From contig NZ_JBEXNL010000019.1 in the NCBI RefSeq assembly GCF_040611135.1, forward strand, positions 24,389 to 88,388: 64,000 nucleotides of DNA, given 5' to 3'. The position numbers were made by a program, and so were the translations under genes. The stretch comes from Tsukamurella sp040611135 (lineage in GTDB: Bacteria > Actinomycetota > Actinomycetes > Mycobacteriales > Mycobacteriaceae). Below the pieces are notes generated by a model. The model did no database searches. It worked only from the letters and a program-made list of their open reading frames with translations, and was not told the origin of the DNA. The first letter of the stretch is position 1, and every line of letters begins with the position of its first letter. Shown here piece after piece: positions 25,381 to 33,754 of this stretch.

Positions 25381-26399
25381 GCTCGACTTCCTTTCAAGCT
25401 GCCGATTTCGAGCGCGCCGCCGGTTGCGACGGGCGTGGTGGTCGCGGTCTCCTCCGATGACGGTGCGCCGGAGGGGAGGTCGGGTGGGGCGTCGAGCCAC
25501 TCGCCGGTGGGGGTGAAGAAGAGGCATCCGGTGTGTGCCGTCGAGAAGTCCAGGATGCGGTCGGTGTTGCCCGGCGGATCGCCGAGGAACATGTTGCGCA
25601 GCATGCGTTCCGTGACCGCCGGGTCACGGCAGTAGCCGATGAAGTAGGTGCCGAACTCGGCGCTGCCGAGCTCGCCGAAGGGCATGTTCTGCCGGACGAT
25701 CTGCAGTTGGTTGCCGTCCTCGTCGTTGATCACGTTGAGCGCGATGTGCGCGTTCGCGGGCTTCACGTCGTCGGCCATCTCGATGTCCTCGAGTTTGCTG
25801 CGCCCGATGACCTTCTCCTGGTCCTCGACCGACAGCGCCCGCCAGGCGGCCATGTCGTGCAGGTACTTCTGGATGTGCACGTAGCTGCCGCCCGCGAAGT
25901 CGGGGTCCTCGGCACCGACCGCGGTCGCGTTCACCGCGGCAGCACCCTCGGGGTTCTCCGTCCCGTCGACGAAACCCAGCAGGTCGCGGGCGTCGAAGAA
26001 GCGGAAGCCGTGCACCTCGTCGACCACGGTGACCGCGTCCCCGAACGAGTCGAGGATGCGCCAAGTCAGCTCGAAACACATGTCGAGGGTGCTCGCCTTG
26101 ACGTGCAGCAGCGCGTCGCCCGGCGTCGACGGGGCGCGGTGCCGCGGACCGTCGAGCGGGATGAACGGGTGCAGCCCCGTCGGCTTGGGGCCGCCGAAGA
26201 GTCGATCCCAGACGTCCGAGCCGAACGAGGTGGTGAGCGAGAGATGCTTGTCCGGGTACCGGAATCCGACGGAGCGGGTGAGGCCGGAGAGGTTGTCCAA
26301 CGCGTCGTGAACCCGGCCCTCCTGCCCGTCCGAAACGGTGAGCACGACGAACATCGCGGCCTCGGTCAACGGTGATGTCACAACTTGATTCGGAACCAC
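25377..26399 (-). CDS. DyP-type haem peroxidase with encapsulin targeting peptide
   Basis: A 340-aa dye-decolourising peroxidase. Asp145 in GFVDGTENP is the catalytic Asp, His218 in ANAHIALNV the likely proximal haem ligand and Arg236 in VRQNMPFG the distal Arg. After the folded domain a flexible Thr/Ser/Pro linker ends in GGALEIGSLKGS (residues 327-338), which matches the consensus that docks cargo inside encapsulins. The GTG at 26399 gives MVPNQVVTSPLTEAAMF, matching family N-termini. It heads a five-gene operon with the shell, Clp unfoldase and two microproteins. The enzyme probably uses peroxide inside the shell. Confidence 0.95.
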   Translation of the reverse strand: MVPNQVVTSPLTEAAMFVVLTVSDGQEGRVHDALDNLSGLTRSVGFRYPDKHLSLTTSFGSDVWDRLFGGPKPTGLHPFIPLDGPRHRAPSTPGDALLHVKASTLDMCFELTWRILDSFGDAVTVVDEVHGFRFFDARDLLGFVDGTENPEGAAAVNATAVGAEDPDFAGGSYVHIQKYLHDMAAWRALSVEDQEKVIGRSKLEDIEMADDVKPANAHIALNVINDEDGNQLQIVRQNMPFGELGSAEFGTYFIGYCRDPAVTERMLRNMFLGDPPGNTDRILDFSTAHTGCLFFTPTGEWLDAPPDLPSGAPSSEETATTTPVATGGALEIGSLKGSRA

Positions 26400-26555
26400 G
26401 GAATCACCCTAATCCTTCTCCGGACGGCGCGGAGGTCGAAGCAGATCGGTACGCCGCGCTGCGAAAAGCCGAGCGTGCGATGATGGTCGGCGGACCCGAG
26501 CCGCCCCGACACCGGCCGACGCGGGTGGAATCCGTACGACCGAAGGGAGTCGAAC

Positions 26556-26747
26556 ATGACGTGGATCGCAGTGGTCGTGCTGGCGGTGGCTGTGCTCGGA
26601 GGACTGTTCGCCGCGTGCGCGATCTCGACTCCGCGGCGCCCGGCCGGCGACGCGACGTACACCACCAATGCGTACCTGGCCGCCGGAGCGGTCACCGGAT
26701 CGGCGTTGCTGGCGATCGTCGCCGTGGTCCTTGTCGCCACTGCGTAA
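26556..26747 (+). CDS. Small two-helix membrane protein
   Basis: A 63-aa protein with two hydrophobic segments (about residues 3-22 and 41-61) joined by a polar loop with TPRRPAGD. The ATG at 26556 has a GGGAG ribosome site. No family recognised. The gene overlaps the start of the FUSC-type gene, so the two are likely translated together and may form a complex. Confidence 0.6.
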   Translation: MTWIAVVVLAVAVLGGLFAACAISTPRRPAGDATYTTNAYLAAGAVTGSALLAIVAVVLVATA

Positions 26748-27789
26748 CGAGGACGGCCGGAGGACGACGCTGTCGTCGCTGCGGCCGGATACGGCGGACT
26801 GGGACCACGCACTGCGGGTCGCGCTCGCGCTGCTGGTGCCGGGTGTGCTCCTCCTGTTGTGGGGCCGTCCCGAACTGCTGGTGTACGCCGAGTTCGGCGC
26901 GTTCGCCGGGATGTACGGACGGTTCGAGCGCGGCCGACCCCGGATCGTCCACCAGGTCCAGGCCGGCGGGTTGCTCATCGCAGGCGAGGCGGTGGGTATC
27001 GCGTTGGCGTTCACCAGGTCTCCCTCGTGGCTGTTGGTGCTGGTCGCGGTCGTCTTCGTCACGGTGACGTCGGTGCTGGCGGACGCCGTCCGGCTGCGAC
27101 CGGCCGGGCCCTTCTTCTACCTGTTCGCGCTCGGCGCGACCGCGATGCTGCCGTCCGATCTGGCGCCGCCGGGCGTCGCGCTCGCCATCTGCGCGGCGAC
27201 GGTCGCGTTCGCGGTGATCGTCGGCAACATCGGCCGGCCGGATCCCCTGCGCGGCCGCCCCTGGTGGGATGGGATCGCACGTCTCGCGCGGCGGCCCGCG
27301 CCGAGCGTGGGTATCCACGCCGTGCGCTACGCGCTCGCCGTGGGCATCGCGGGTACCGCGGGCGTGCTCATCGGCGTCGATCACGCCAACTGGGCCATGG
27401 CCGCCGCCGCGGTCCCGCTGGCGGTGATCGACTCGTCGAAGCCGTCCGAGGTGCACCTGGGCCCGGTCCTGAACCGGGCCCTGCACCGCACGATCGGGAC
27501 CATGATCGGGTTGGCGCTCACCGCGGCGCTCCTGGCGATCGATCCCGGGCCGACGGCGGTCGCGCTGGTCGCGATCGTGCTGCTGCTCCCGACGGAGTTG
27601 TTCATGGCGCGGCATTACGCGATCGCGATCGGCTTCTTCACCCCGCTGGTCCTGCTGATGACCGAGTTGGCGGATCCGTCGGAACCGGCGCGGATGCTGC
27701 TCTACCGCGGCGTCGACACCCTGATCGGCGTGGTCGTCGGTGTCGCGGTGGCGCTGCTGGTGCGCAGTCGAGCGGAGCGCCGGGCCTGA
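26731..27789 (+). CDS. FUSC-family membrane transporter
   Basis: About 352 aa with two sets of hydrophobic segments separated by a polar loop (GRPDPLRGRPWW), the layout of the fusaric-acid resistance/aromatic-acid exporter (FUSC) superfamily. Segments such as ELLVYAEFGAFAGMYGRF and HANWAMAAAAVPLAV fit that family. The start is uncertain: no ATG or GTG fits, and TTG 26731 (MSPLRNEDGRR) inside the end of the previous gene is the best choice. Substrate unknown; export of aromatic or acidic compounds is the family theme. Confidence 0.75.
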   Translation: MSPLRNEDGRRTTLSSLRPDTADWDHALRVALALLVPGVLLLLWGRPELLVYAEFGAFAGMYGRFERGRPRIVHQVQAGGLLIAGEAVGIALAFTRSPSWLLVLVAVVFVTVTSVLADAVRLRPAGPFFYLFALGATAMLPSDLAPPGVALAICAATVAFAVIVGNIGRPDPLRGRPWWDGIARLARRPAPSVGIHAVRYALAVGIAGTAGVLIGVDHANWAMAAAAVPLAVIDSSKPSEVHLGPVLNRALHRTIGTMIGLALTAALLAIDPGPTAVALVAIVLLLPTELFMARHYAIAIGFFTPLVLLMTELADPSEPARMLLYRGVDTLIGVVVGVAVALLVRSRAERRA

Positions 27790-27843
27790 GCCGCGCCCGG
27801 CGCCCCGTCGGACGACGCCGAGGCGCGCGCACCGTCGAACCGG

Positions 27844-29022
27844 TCAGACCTTCGCGCCGGGGCTGGCGGAACCGTCCGAGGTGTACGAGCTCGCGCCCAC
27901 CCCGGCCAGCGCACCGCCGTCCACGATGAGGTACTCGTCGCGGATCGCGGACCCGGCGAAGAAGTCCTCGAGGATCTCGCGCGTGCCCGCGGCGTACCGG
28001 GCCTGCGCGGAGAGGGTGGTGCCGGAGACGTGCGGGGTCATCGCGTGGTTCGGCATGGTGCGCCACGGGTGGTCGACGGCCGGCGGCTGCGGGAACCAGA
28101 CGTCGCCGGCGTATCCGGCGAGCTGCCCGGACTCGAGCGCCGCGACGATGTCGTCGCGGACCACGATCTCGGCGCGGGCCGTGTTGACGATGTACGAGCC
28201 GCGGCGCATCGTCGCCAGCAACTCGGCGTCGAACATGTGGTAGGTCTTCGGGTGCAGCGGCGCGTGGATGTCGACGACGTCCACCGAGCGGACCAGCGAC
28301 TCGACCGACTCGTGGTAGGTCAGGTTCAGCTCCTGCTCGAGATCCAGCGGCAGGCGGCGGGTGTCGAAGTAGTGCAGCCGCACGCCGAAGGGCGCGAGGC
28401 GGCGCATCACGGCCTGGCCGATCCGGCCGGCGGCGATGATGGCGACGTCCATGCCCTCGAGGTCGTAGGCGCGCTCGACGCAGTCGGCGATGTTCCACCC
28501 GCCCTCGATGACCCACTTGTACGACGGCACGAAGTTGCGGACCAGCGTGAGGATCTGCATGACGGCGTGCTCGGCGACGCTGATCGAATTGCTGTAGGTG
28601 ACCTCGGCGACGGTGATCCCGGCCTTGATCGCGGCGTCGAGATCGACGTGGTCGGAGCCGATGCCGGCGGTGAGTGCGAGCTTGAGGTTGGGCGCCTTCG
28701 CGATCCGCTCCGCGGACAGGTAGGCGGGCCAGAAGGGCTGCGAGATGACCACCTCGGCCTCGGCCAGGTGCCGCTCGAACTCCGGGCCGTCCTTCTCGGC
28801 GGTCACGATCAGCTCGTGGCCGGCGGCCTCCAGATACTTCCGCAGGCCGAGCTCGCCGGACACACAGCCGAGCAGCTCACCGGGCGTGAAGTCGATGGCG
28901 GCGGGGGACGGGATGCTCTGGCCGCCGGGATAGGCCTCGATCAGTGGGATGGAGTCGCGGGCGTACTCGGGCGGGTAACCGGTGACCGGGTCCGGGTACA
29001 GTACACACAGAATCTTCGCCAT
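27844..29022 (-). CDS. fdh: NAD-dependent formate dehydrogenase
   Basis: A 392-aa metal-independent D-2-hydroxyacid dehydrogenase family enzyme that oxidises formate to CO2 with NAD+. The sequence parallels the Pseudomonas sp. 101 enzyme: Asn145, Arg283 and His331 correspond to its Asn146, Arg284 and His332, and AAGRIG (197-202) is the dinucleotide loop. Asp220 at the end of the next strand indicates NAD+ rather than NADP+. GDVWFPQP and HPWRTMP are specific to true formate dehydrogenases. The ATG at 29022 follows GAGGAGCGATC. A LysR regulator lies immediately upstream in the same direction. Confidence 0.96.
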   Translation of the reverse strand: MAKILCVLYPDPVTGYPPEYARDSIPLIEAYPGGQSIPSPAAIDFTPGELLGCVSGELGLRKYLEAAGHELIVTAEKDGPEFERHLAEAEVVISQPFWPAYLSAERIAKAPNLKLALTAGIGSDHVDLDAAIKAGITVAEVTYSNSISVAEHAVMQILTLVRNFVPSYKWVIEGGWNIADCVERAYDLEGMDVAIIAAGRIGQAVMRRLAPFGVRLHYFDTRRLPLDLEQELNLTYHESVESLVRSVDVVDIHAPLHPKTYHMFDAELLATMRRGSYIVNTARAEIVVRDDIVAALESGQLAGYAGDVWFPQPPAVDHPWRTMPNHAMTPHVSGTTLSAQARYAAGTREILEDFFAGSAIRDEYLIVDGGALAGVGASSYTSDGSASPGAKV

Positions 29023-29135
29023 GATCGCTCCTCGAATAGTTGAGGGGGAGAATTGCTTTCGTCCCTCTGCAACCACTCTCCCGCGAGTTCCGGGGGCGCG
29101 TCCAATACCGGGATCCGCTCGGCCGATAGGCGCCG

Positions 29136-29153
29136 CCGATCACCGCTGATCGG
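29136..29153 (-). terminator. Terminator hairpin after the LysR gene
   Basis: CCGATCA and TGATCGG form a perfect 7-bp stem with a four-base CCGC loop, three bases after the LysR stop. It separates lysR transcription from the fdh promoter region (29023-29135). Confidence 0.55.
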
Positions 29154-29156
29154 GGC

Positions 29157-30044
29157 TCACTCGTGGCGGCGCGCGCTCTCCGCGAGGGCCCGCGCGAGCA
29201 CCGACTCCGGCTCGCCCGCGCCGCGCACGAGCGCCACCGGGGTCGCGAGCGCGTCCGCATCCTCGAGCTCCACGGTCCGCGTGCCCGACGGTGCGCGGTA
29301 GGTCGCGATCCACGCGCGGGGCACGATCGACGCCCATCGTCCGGCGCCGACCATCGCGAGGAGCGTGGCGACCGAGTCGGCCTCGAGGCGCGGCGACAGC
29401 CGCACCCCGTGCGCGCGGGCGGCACCGTCGACGAGGTCCCGGCCGTGCATGCCCTCGTGCAGCAGGCACATCGGCAGCTGCGCCGCATCCGCCCAGGCGA
29501 GGGGACCGTCACCGTCGGGGAGGAGGTCCTCGCGGGCGATGAGGGCGAGCCGGTCGGTGTAGAGGGTTGTGACGGACAGCCCGTCGGTGTCGACCCCGTC
29601 CGGGTAGACGATGCCGGCGTCGAGCTCGAACCGGCGGATCCGCTCGACGATGTCGGCGGAGCGCAACCCCGCCCGCACCCGGATCCGCACGAGCGGGTGG
29701 GCGGCGCAGAGCGGGTCGGTGAGCAGGGCGGCCGAGGTCGCGGCGGCGGGGATCACACCGATCGTGAGCTCGCCGGTGAGTCCTGTGCGCAGCGCTGTGA
29801 CCTCGTGCTCGAGGGCGTCGCGGTCCGCGAGGATCCGGCGGGCCCAGGGCACGAGCCGCTCGCCCTCCGGGGTCAGGCCCTCGAAGGAGGAGCCGCGCAG
29901 CACCAGTGGCACCTTCAGCTCGCGCTCGAGCTTGCGGATGGCCTCGGACAGTGCCGGCTGCGAGACGTAGCAGGCACTCGCGGCGCGGGCGAAGTGCTGC
30001 TCGCGGGCGAGGGCGACGAAGTACTCGAGCTGCCGGAAGAGCAT
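29157..30044 (-). CDS. LysR family transcriptional regulator
   Basis: A 295-aa regulator. The N-terminal winged helix (LEYFVALAREQHFARAASACYVSQPALSEAIRKLE) is classical LysR; GELTIGVIPAAA opens the periplasmic-binding-protein-like effector domain. ATG 30044 is clear. It lies upstream of the NAD-formate dehydrogenase gene on the same strand, so control of fdh by formate or a related C1 signal is a fair inference. A ten-base gap separates it from the ArsC-like gene upstream, with which it may be co-transcribed. Confidence 0.9.
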   Translation of the reverse strand: MLFRQLEYFVALAREQHFARAASACYVSQPALSEAIRKLERELKVPLVLRGSSFEGLTPEGERLVPWARRILADRDALEHEVTALRTGLTGELTIGVIPAAATSAALLTDPLCAAHPLVRIRVRAGLRSADIVERIRRFELDAGIVYPDGVDTDGLSVTTLYTDRLALIAREDLLPDGDGPLAWADAAQLPMCLLHEGMHGRDLVDGAARAHGVRLSPRLEADSVATLLAMVGAGRWASIVPRAWIATYRAPSGTRTVELEDADALATPVALVRGAGEPESVLARALAESARRHE

Positions 30045-30053
30045 TTCCCGGCG

Positions 30054-30395
30054 CTACAGGATCTCGTCGACGGCCTCGGTGGGGCGGGCCATGCGCGTGC
30101 CCTTCGCCGTCACCACGAAGGGCCGTTCGATGAGGCGAGGATGCGTGAGCATCGCGTCGAGCAGGGCGTCGTCGGTGGCGTCCGCCAGGCCGAGCTCCTT
30201 GTACTCCGCCTCGCGCGTGCGGACGGCCTGCCGGACCGTGAGCCCGGCGTCGTCGATCAGCTTCCTCAGCTCCGCTTTGGACGGGACCTGATCGAGATAC
30301 TTGACCACCGTCACCGTCGCCCCCGCCTCCTGCAGGCGGGCGAGCGCCTGGCGGGACTTGCTGCACTTCGGGTTGTGGTAGATCGTCGCGTCCAT
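30054..30395 (-). CDS. ArsC/Spx-family protein (arsenate-reductase-like)
   Basis: A 113-aa thioredoxin-fold protein. The active-site loop NPKCSKSRQAL has one Cys in the position used by glutaredoxin-linked ArsC, and RPFVVTAKGTRMARP carries the Arg residues that hold the oxyanion. Such proteins reduce arsenate or act as YfgD/YffB-like redox proteins; no other ars gene is present, so the role is open. ATG 30395 is preferred over TTG 30404 because it gives the usual MDATIYHNPKCS start. Confidence 0.8.
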   Translation of the reverse strand: MDATIYHNPKCSKSRQALARLQEAGATVTVVKYLDQVPSKAELRKLIDDAGLTVRQAVRTREAEYKELGLADATDDALLDAMLTHPRLIERPFVVTAKGTRMARPTEAVDEIL

Positions 30396-30420
30396 ACCGG
30401 CCAATCTAGTCCGCGACGAA

Positions 30421-30462
30421 CAGGGCGGCGGCCACCGGGATGACCCCGTGACCGCCGCCCTG
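30421..30462 (-). terminator. Terminator hairpin after prs
   Basis: CAGGGCGGCGG and CCGCCGCCCTG are perfectly complementary; pairing continues inward with two mismatches to give a stem of about 19 bp. It starts 11 bases after the prs stop and lies before the arsC-like gene start. Confidence 0.75.
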
Positions 30463-30473
30463 ACGCGTGACTT

Positions 30474-31451
30474 CTAAGCGTTGCCGTTGAAAAGGCTCGT
30501 CACGGAGCCGTTCTCGAATACCTCGCGGATCGTGCGGGCCAGCAGCGGTGCGATCGGGAGCACGGTGAGGTTCTCGAAGTGCTTCTCCGGCGGGATCGGC
30601 AGCGTGTTGGTGGCGATCACCTCGCGCGCGCCGCAGTTCGCGAGCCGCTCGGTGGCGGGCTCGGAGAAGACACCGTGCGTGGTCGCGATGATCACGTCCT
30701 TCGCGCCGGCCTCCTTGAGCACGCCCACGGCACCGGCGATGGTGCCGCCGGTGTCGATCATGTCGTCAATCAGGACGCAGGTGCGGCCGGCGACATCGCC
30801 GACGACGCGGTTGCTCTTGACCTGGTTCGCCACGTTCGGGTCGCGCGTCTTGTGCACGAATGCCAGCGGCGCACCGTCGAGGGCGTCGGCCCACTTCTCG
30901 CCCACCTTGACGCGACCGGCGTCGGGGGAGACGACCACCATGTTCTCCGTGCCGTAGTGCTCGCGCACGTAGTCGGCCAGCATCGTCTGCGCGTGCATGT
31001 GGTCGACGGGACCGTCGAAGAAGCCCTGGATCTGATCGGTGTGCAGGTCGACCGTGATGATCCGGTCGGCGCCCGCGGTCTTGAACAGGTCCGCGACCAG
31101 GCGGGCCGAGATGGGCTCGCGGCCGCGGTGCTTCTTGTCCTGGCGGGCGTAGGGGTAGAAGGGGAGCACCGCGGTGATCCGCTTCGCCGAGCCGCGCTTG
31201 AGCGCGTCGATCATGATCAGCGTCTCCATGATCCACTGATTGACCGGGTACGGGGCGCTCTGCAGGACGAACGCGTCGCTGCCGCGCACGGACTCCTCGA
31301 AGCGCACGAAGATCTCGCCGTTGGCGAAATCGCGTGCCGTCTGCGGCGTGACCTCGATACCGAGCTCGTCGGCGACCTGCTGCGCCAGCTCGGGGTGGGC
31401 ACGACCCGCGAACAGCATCAGGTTCTTCTGGTTATCGATCCAGTTGCTCAC
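30474..31451 (-). CDS. prs: Ribose-phosphate pyrophosphokinase
   Basis: A 325-aa class I PRPP synthetase, making PRPP from ribose 5-phosphate and ATP for nucleotide, histidine, tryptophan and decaprenyl-phosphoryl-arabinose synthesis. ANGEIFVRF, YPYARQDKKHRGREPISAR (ATP/catalytic flexible loop), VDLHTDQIQGFF and the PRPP loop LIDDMIDTGGT are all present. The GTG at 31451 overlaps the glmU stop (GTGA), giving a coupled glmU-prs operon, as in mycobacteria, followed by a strong hairpin. Confidence 0.97.
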   Translation of the reverse strand: MSNWIDNQKNLMLFAGRAHPELAQQVADELGIEVTPQTARDFANGEIFVRFEESVRGSDAFVLQSAPYPVNQWIMETLIMIDALKRGSAKRITAVLPFYPYARQDKKHRGREPISARLVADLFKTAGADRIITVDLHTDQIQGFFDGPVDHMHAQTMLADYVREHYGTENMVVVSPDAGRVKVGEKWADALDGAPLAFVHKTRDPNVANQVKSNRVVGDVAGRTCVLIDDMIDTGGTIAGAVGVLKEAGAKDVIIATTHGVFSEPATERLANCGAREVIATNTLPIPPEKHFENLTVLPIAPLLARTIREVFENGSVTSLFNGNA

Positions 31452-32899
31452 TGCTCGTCAATCCTCGCGATAGCCTGCTGGGCCGCGTCCGCCGAGCTCG
31501 TGCCCGGGCGTTTGTGCAGTACCCAATCCTCGATGTTGCGCTGATCCGCGGCGGACACCGCAAGGGCTCCCGGTGGCACGTCGCGCTTGATCACGGTACC
31601 CGCTCCCGTGTACGCGCCGTCGCCGACCTCCACCGGGGCGATGAGCATCGTGTCGGATCCCACCCGCACGTGGTCGCCGATCACCGTTCGGTGTTTGTTC
31701 ACCCCGTCGTAATTCACCGTCACCGTGGCGCAGCCGATGTTGCTGCCCTCGCCGATCGTGGCGTCGCCGACGTAGCTCAGGTGCGGGATCTTGCTGCCGG
31801 CACCGATCTGCGCGTTCTTGGTCTCGGCGAACGCCCCGATCTTGCCCTTCGGCCCGAGATCCGTGTTCGGCCGCAGGTAGCTGAAGGGCCCGACGGTGGC
31901 GTTCTCCCGGATCACCGACAGGTGCACCTCACTGCGGAGCACGGTCGCGCCGGCGCCGACCTCGGTGTCGACGAGGGTGGTGTCGGGCCCGATCACGGCG
32001 TCCTCGGCGATGACGGTGGCGCCCCGCAGGTGCGTGCCCGGTTCGATGGTGACGTCCTGTGCGATCTCGACGTCGATGTCGATGTACGTGCTGTCCGGGT
32101 CGACGACGGTGACCCCGGCCAGCTGGTGCCGCTCGACGATCCGCCGGTTCATCTCCCGGCCGAGCTGCGAGAGCTGGATCCGGTCGTTGCAGCCGGCCAC
32201 GAGCATCTCGTCGCCGACGTGGTCGCCGCGGACGAGCTGGCCCGCGGAGCGCGCGATGCCGATCACGTCCGTGAGGTACAGCTCGCCCTGCGAGTTGTCC
32301 GGCCGGAGCTGCGCGAGCGCGGCGACCAGGTGGACATGGTCGAAGGCGTACACGCCGGAGTTGATCTCGGTGATCGCGAGTTGTTCCGGCGTGGCGTCCT
32401 TCTGCTCGACGATCTGCGTGACCTGGCCGTCCTGCGTGCGCAGGACCCTGCCGTAGCCGGTGGGATCCGCGACGGCCGTGGTCAGCACGGTGACCGCGGC
32501 GCCGGCGCCGTCGGTGTGGGTGTCCAGGAGCTCCTGCAGCGTCGTGGTGTCGAGGAGCGGCACGTCCGCGGCCGTCACGACGACGGTGCCCGCGAAGTCG
32601 TCCGGCAGCGCGCCGAGGCCGGCCTGCACGGCGTCGCCGGTGCCGCGCTGCTGCTCCTGCACCGCGACGAGGATCGCGTGGTCCAGCTCGTCCGCGGTGC
32701 CGAGCGCGGCCTCCGACACGCGGTCGCGATCGTGGCCCACGACCACGACGAGATGGTCCGGCCGCGTGCCCGCGGCCGCGTGCAGGGCGTGCCCCAGCAG
32801 GGTGCGCCCGGCGATCGTGTGCAGCACCTTCGGGGTCTTCGACCGCATCCGCGTTCCCGCGCCCGCGGCGAGGATCACCACCGCTGTACCGTTCGCCAT
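31448..32899 (-). CDS. glmU: Bifunctional UDP-N-acetylglucosamine pyrophosphorylase/glucosamine-1-phosphate N-acetyltransferase
   Basis: A 483-aa cytosolic enzyme making UDP-GlcNAc for peptidoglycan. The N-terminal uridyltransferase domain has LAAGAGTRMRSKTPKVLH and GTGDAVQAGL; the C-terminal left-handed beta-helix has repeated hexapeptides, with KIPHLSYVGDATIGEGSNIG and the acetyl-CoA site ANYDGVNKHRT-like NYDGVNKHRT. ATG 32899 is the normal start (MANGTAVVILAAGAG). First gene of glmU-prs. Confidence 0.97.
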   Translation of the reverse strand: MANGTAVVILAAGAGTRMRSKTPKVLHTIAGRTLLGHALHAAAGTRPDHLVVVVGHDRDRVSEAALGTADELDHAILVAVQEQQRGTGDAVQAGLGALPDDFAGTVVVTAADVPLLDTTTLQELLDTHTDGAGAAVTVLTTAVADPTGYGRVLRTQDGQVTQIVEQKDATPEQLAITEINSGVYAFDHVHLVAALAQLRPDNSQGELYLTDVIGIARSAGQLVRGDHVGDEMLVAGCNDRIQLSQLGREMNRRIVERHQLAGVTVVDPDSTYIDIDVEIAQDVTIEPGTHLRGATVIAEDAVIGPDTTLVDTEVGAGATVLRSEVHLSVIRENATVGPFSYLRPNTDLGPKGKIGAFAETKNAQIGAGSKIPHLSYVGDATIGEGSNIGCATVTVNYDGVNKHRTVIGDHVRVGSDTMLIAPVEVGDGAYTGAGTVIKRDVPPGALAVSAADQRNIEDWVLHKRPGTSSADAAQQAIARIDEQ

Positions 32900-33031
32900 C
32901 CATGCTCCTGGGGTCTCGTGCCGTGTCGTACTTCCGCGTCGAGCGTCGGGTGCGATCCTACGAGAGCCGACGTCGGGCGCGGTCCATGGCACAATGCTGG
33001 GCGACGGTTCCGAATCGCATGTCGGTCCCGG

Positions 33032-33103
33032 TCTCCCGTGGTGTAATCGGCAACACTTCTGATTTTGGTTCAGACATTTCAGGTTCGAGTCCTGGCGGGA
33101 GAG
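33032..33103 (+). tRNA. tRNA-Gln (anticodon TTG)
   Basis: 72 bases folding as a full cloverleaf. Acceptor stem TCTCCCG (33032-33038) pairs with CGGGAGA (33096-33102), discriminator G. The anticodon stem TCTGA/TCAGA encloses loop TTTTGGT with anticodon TTG, reading CAA. The T arm is CAGG-TTCGAGT-CCTG. CCA is not encoded. It is divergent from glmU, at the same place as in many Mycobacteriales. Confidence 0.94.
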
Positions 33104-33110
33104 CAGACTT

Positions 33111-33557
33111 TCAGGTTCCAGCGGGTCGCGCGCGTTCCCAGCTCTCGACGTCGCCCGGCACGGCCCGGAAGTCCGGGTGCGGATCCGGTCGTTCGACGGT
33201 GCGCCATCGTGCCGCCACGTCCGGGTTGCGGACCTCGAGCTTCGCCATCAGATGCGCCCATTCCAGGTCCAGCTGGCCGACGGTGACGTCGATTCTGGCG
33301 ACCCGGCCACCGGGTGCATCGATGCGGGTGCGGTCGAATGTGTAGCCCCGCGCGTCGGCCTCGTCGGCGATCGCGGCCAGGTAGGAGCCGACAGCGACGA
33401 GAGGTTGCGGCGTCGCGCGGAACCGCTCGAGCTGCGGGTGCTGTGTGTAGCCCTTCGTTCGGCCGGCCAGCACGGCCTGCGCGAGTAGCGTCTCGCGCCA
33501 GCATGCGACGAGCGCCTGCCGGTCGAGGTAACGCGGGTGCACGGACCAGATCCTCAT
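33111..33557 (-). CDS. Pyrimidine-dimer DNA glycosylase-like protein (Pyr_excise/DUF family)
   Basis: A 148-aa protein. MRIWSVHPRYLDRQALVACWRE and GRTKGYTQHPQLERF match the N-terminal pattern of the pyrimidine-dimer excision (T4 endonuclease V-like, PF03013) family, although the phage enzyme's starting Thr nucleophile is not obviously placed here. DNA-repair activity is therefore possible but not shown. The ATG at 33557 is selected over upstream codons because it begins at the conserved MRIW. Its stop lies eight bases from the end of tRNA-Gln on the opposite strand. Confidence 0.7.
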   Translation of the reverse strand: MRIWSVHPRYLDRQALVACWRETLLAQAVLAGRTKGYTQHPQLERFRATPQPLVAVGSYLAAIADEADARGYTFDRTRIDAPGGRVARIDVTVGQLDLEWAHLMAKLEVRNPDVAARWRTVERPDPHPDFRAVPGDVESWERARPAGT

Positions 33558-33754
33558 CGCTACACCGTATGCCCGCTGAGATGTCGCGGCCCGCGGCGCC
33601 CGCACCGCGGCACGCCGTATCGGCGCCGCCTGGGGCGACAGCTCGGCGCTCGATCCGGATCACCCGCGGGGCGGTGCGGGTGAAACGTCCGGAATGTCCC
33701 CGGAGGCAACTCGGGTGCAAGGCCGGCGCAAGCGCGTGGTGGCGCAATGGCGTC

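Noticed and set aside
28030..29043. Plus-strand frame opposite formate dehydrogenase
   Set aside because: Low-complexity antisense translation; all catalytic residues of formate dehydrogenase are on the minus strand.
32900..33031. Riboswitch or glmS-type ribozyme leader for glmU
   Set aside because: No conserved ribozyme or riboswitch core seen in the 132 bases between glmU and the tRNA.
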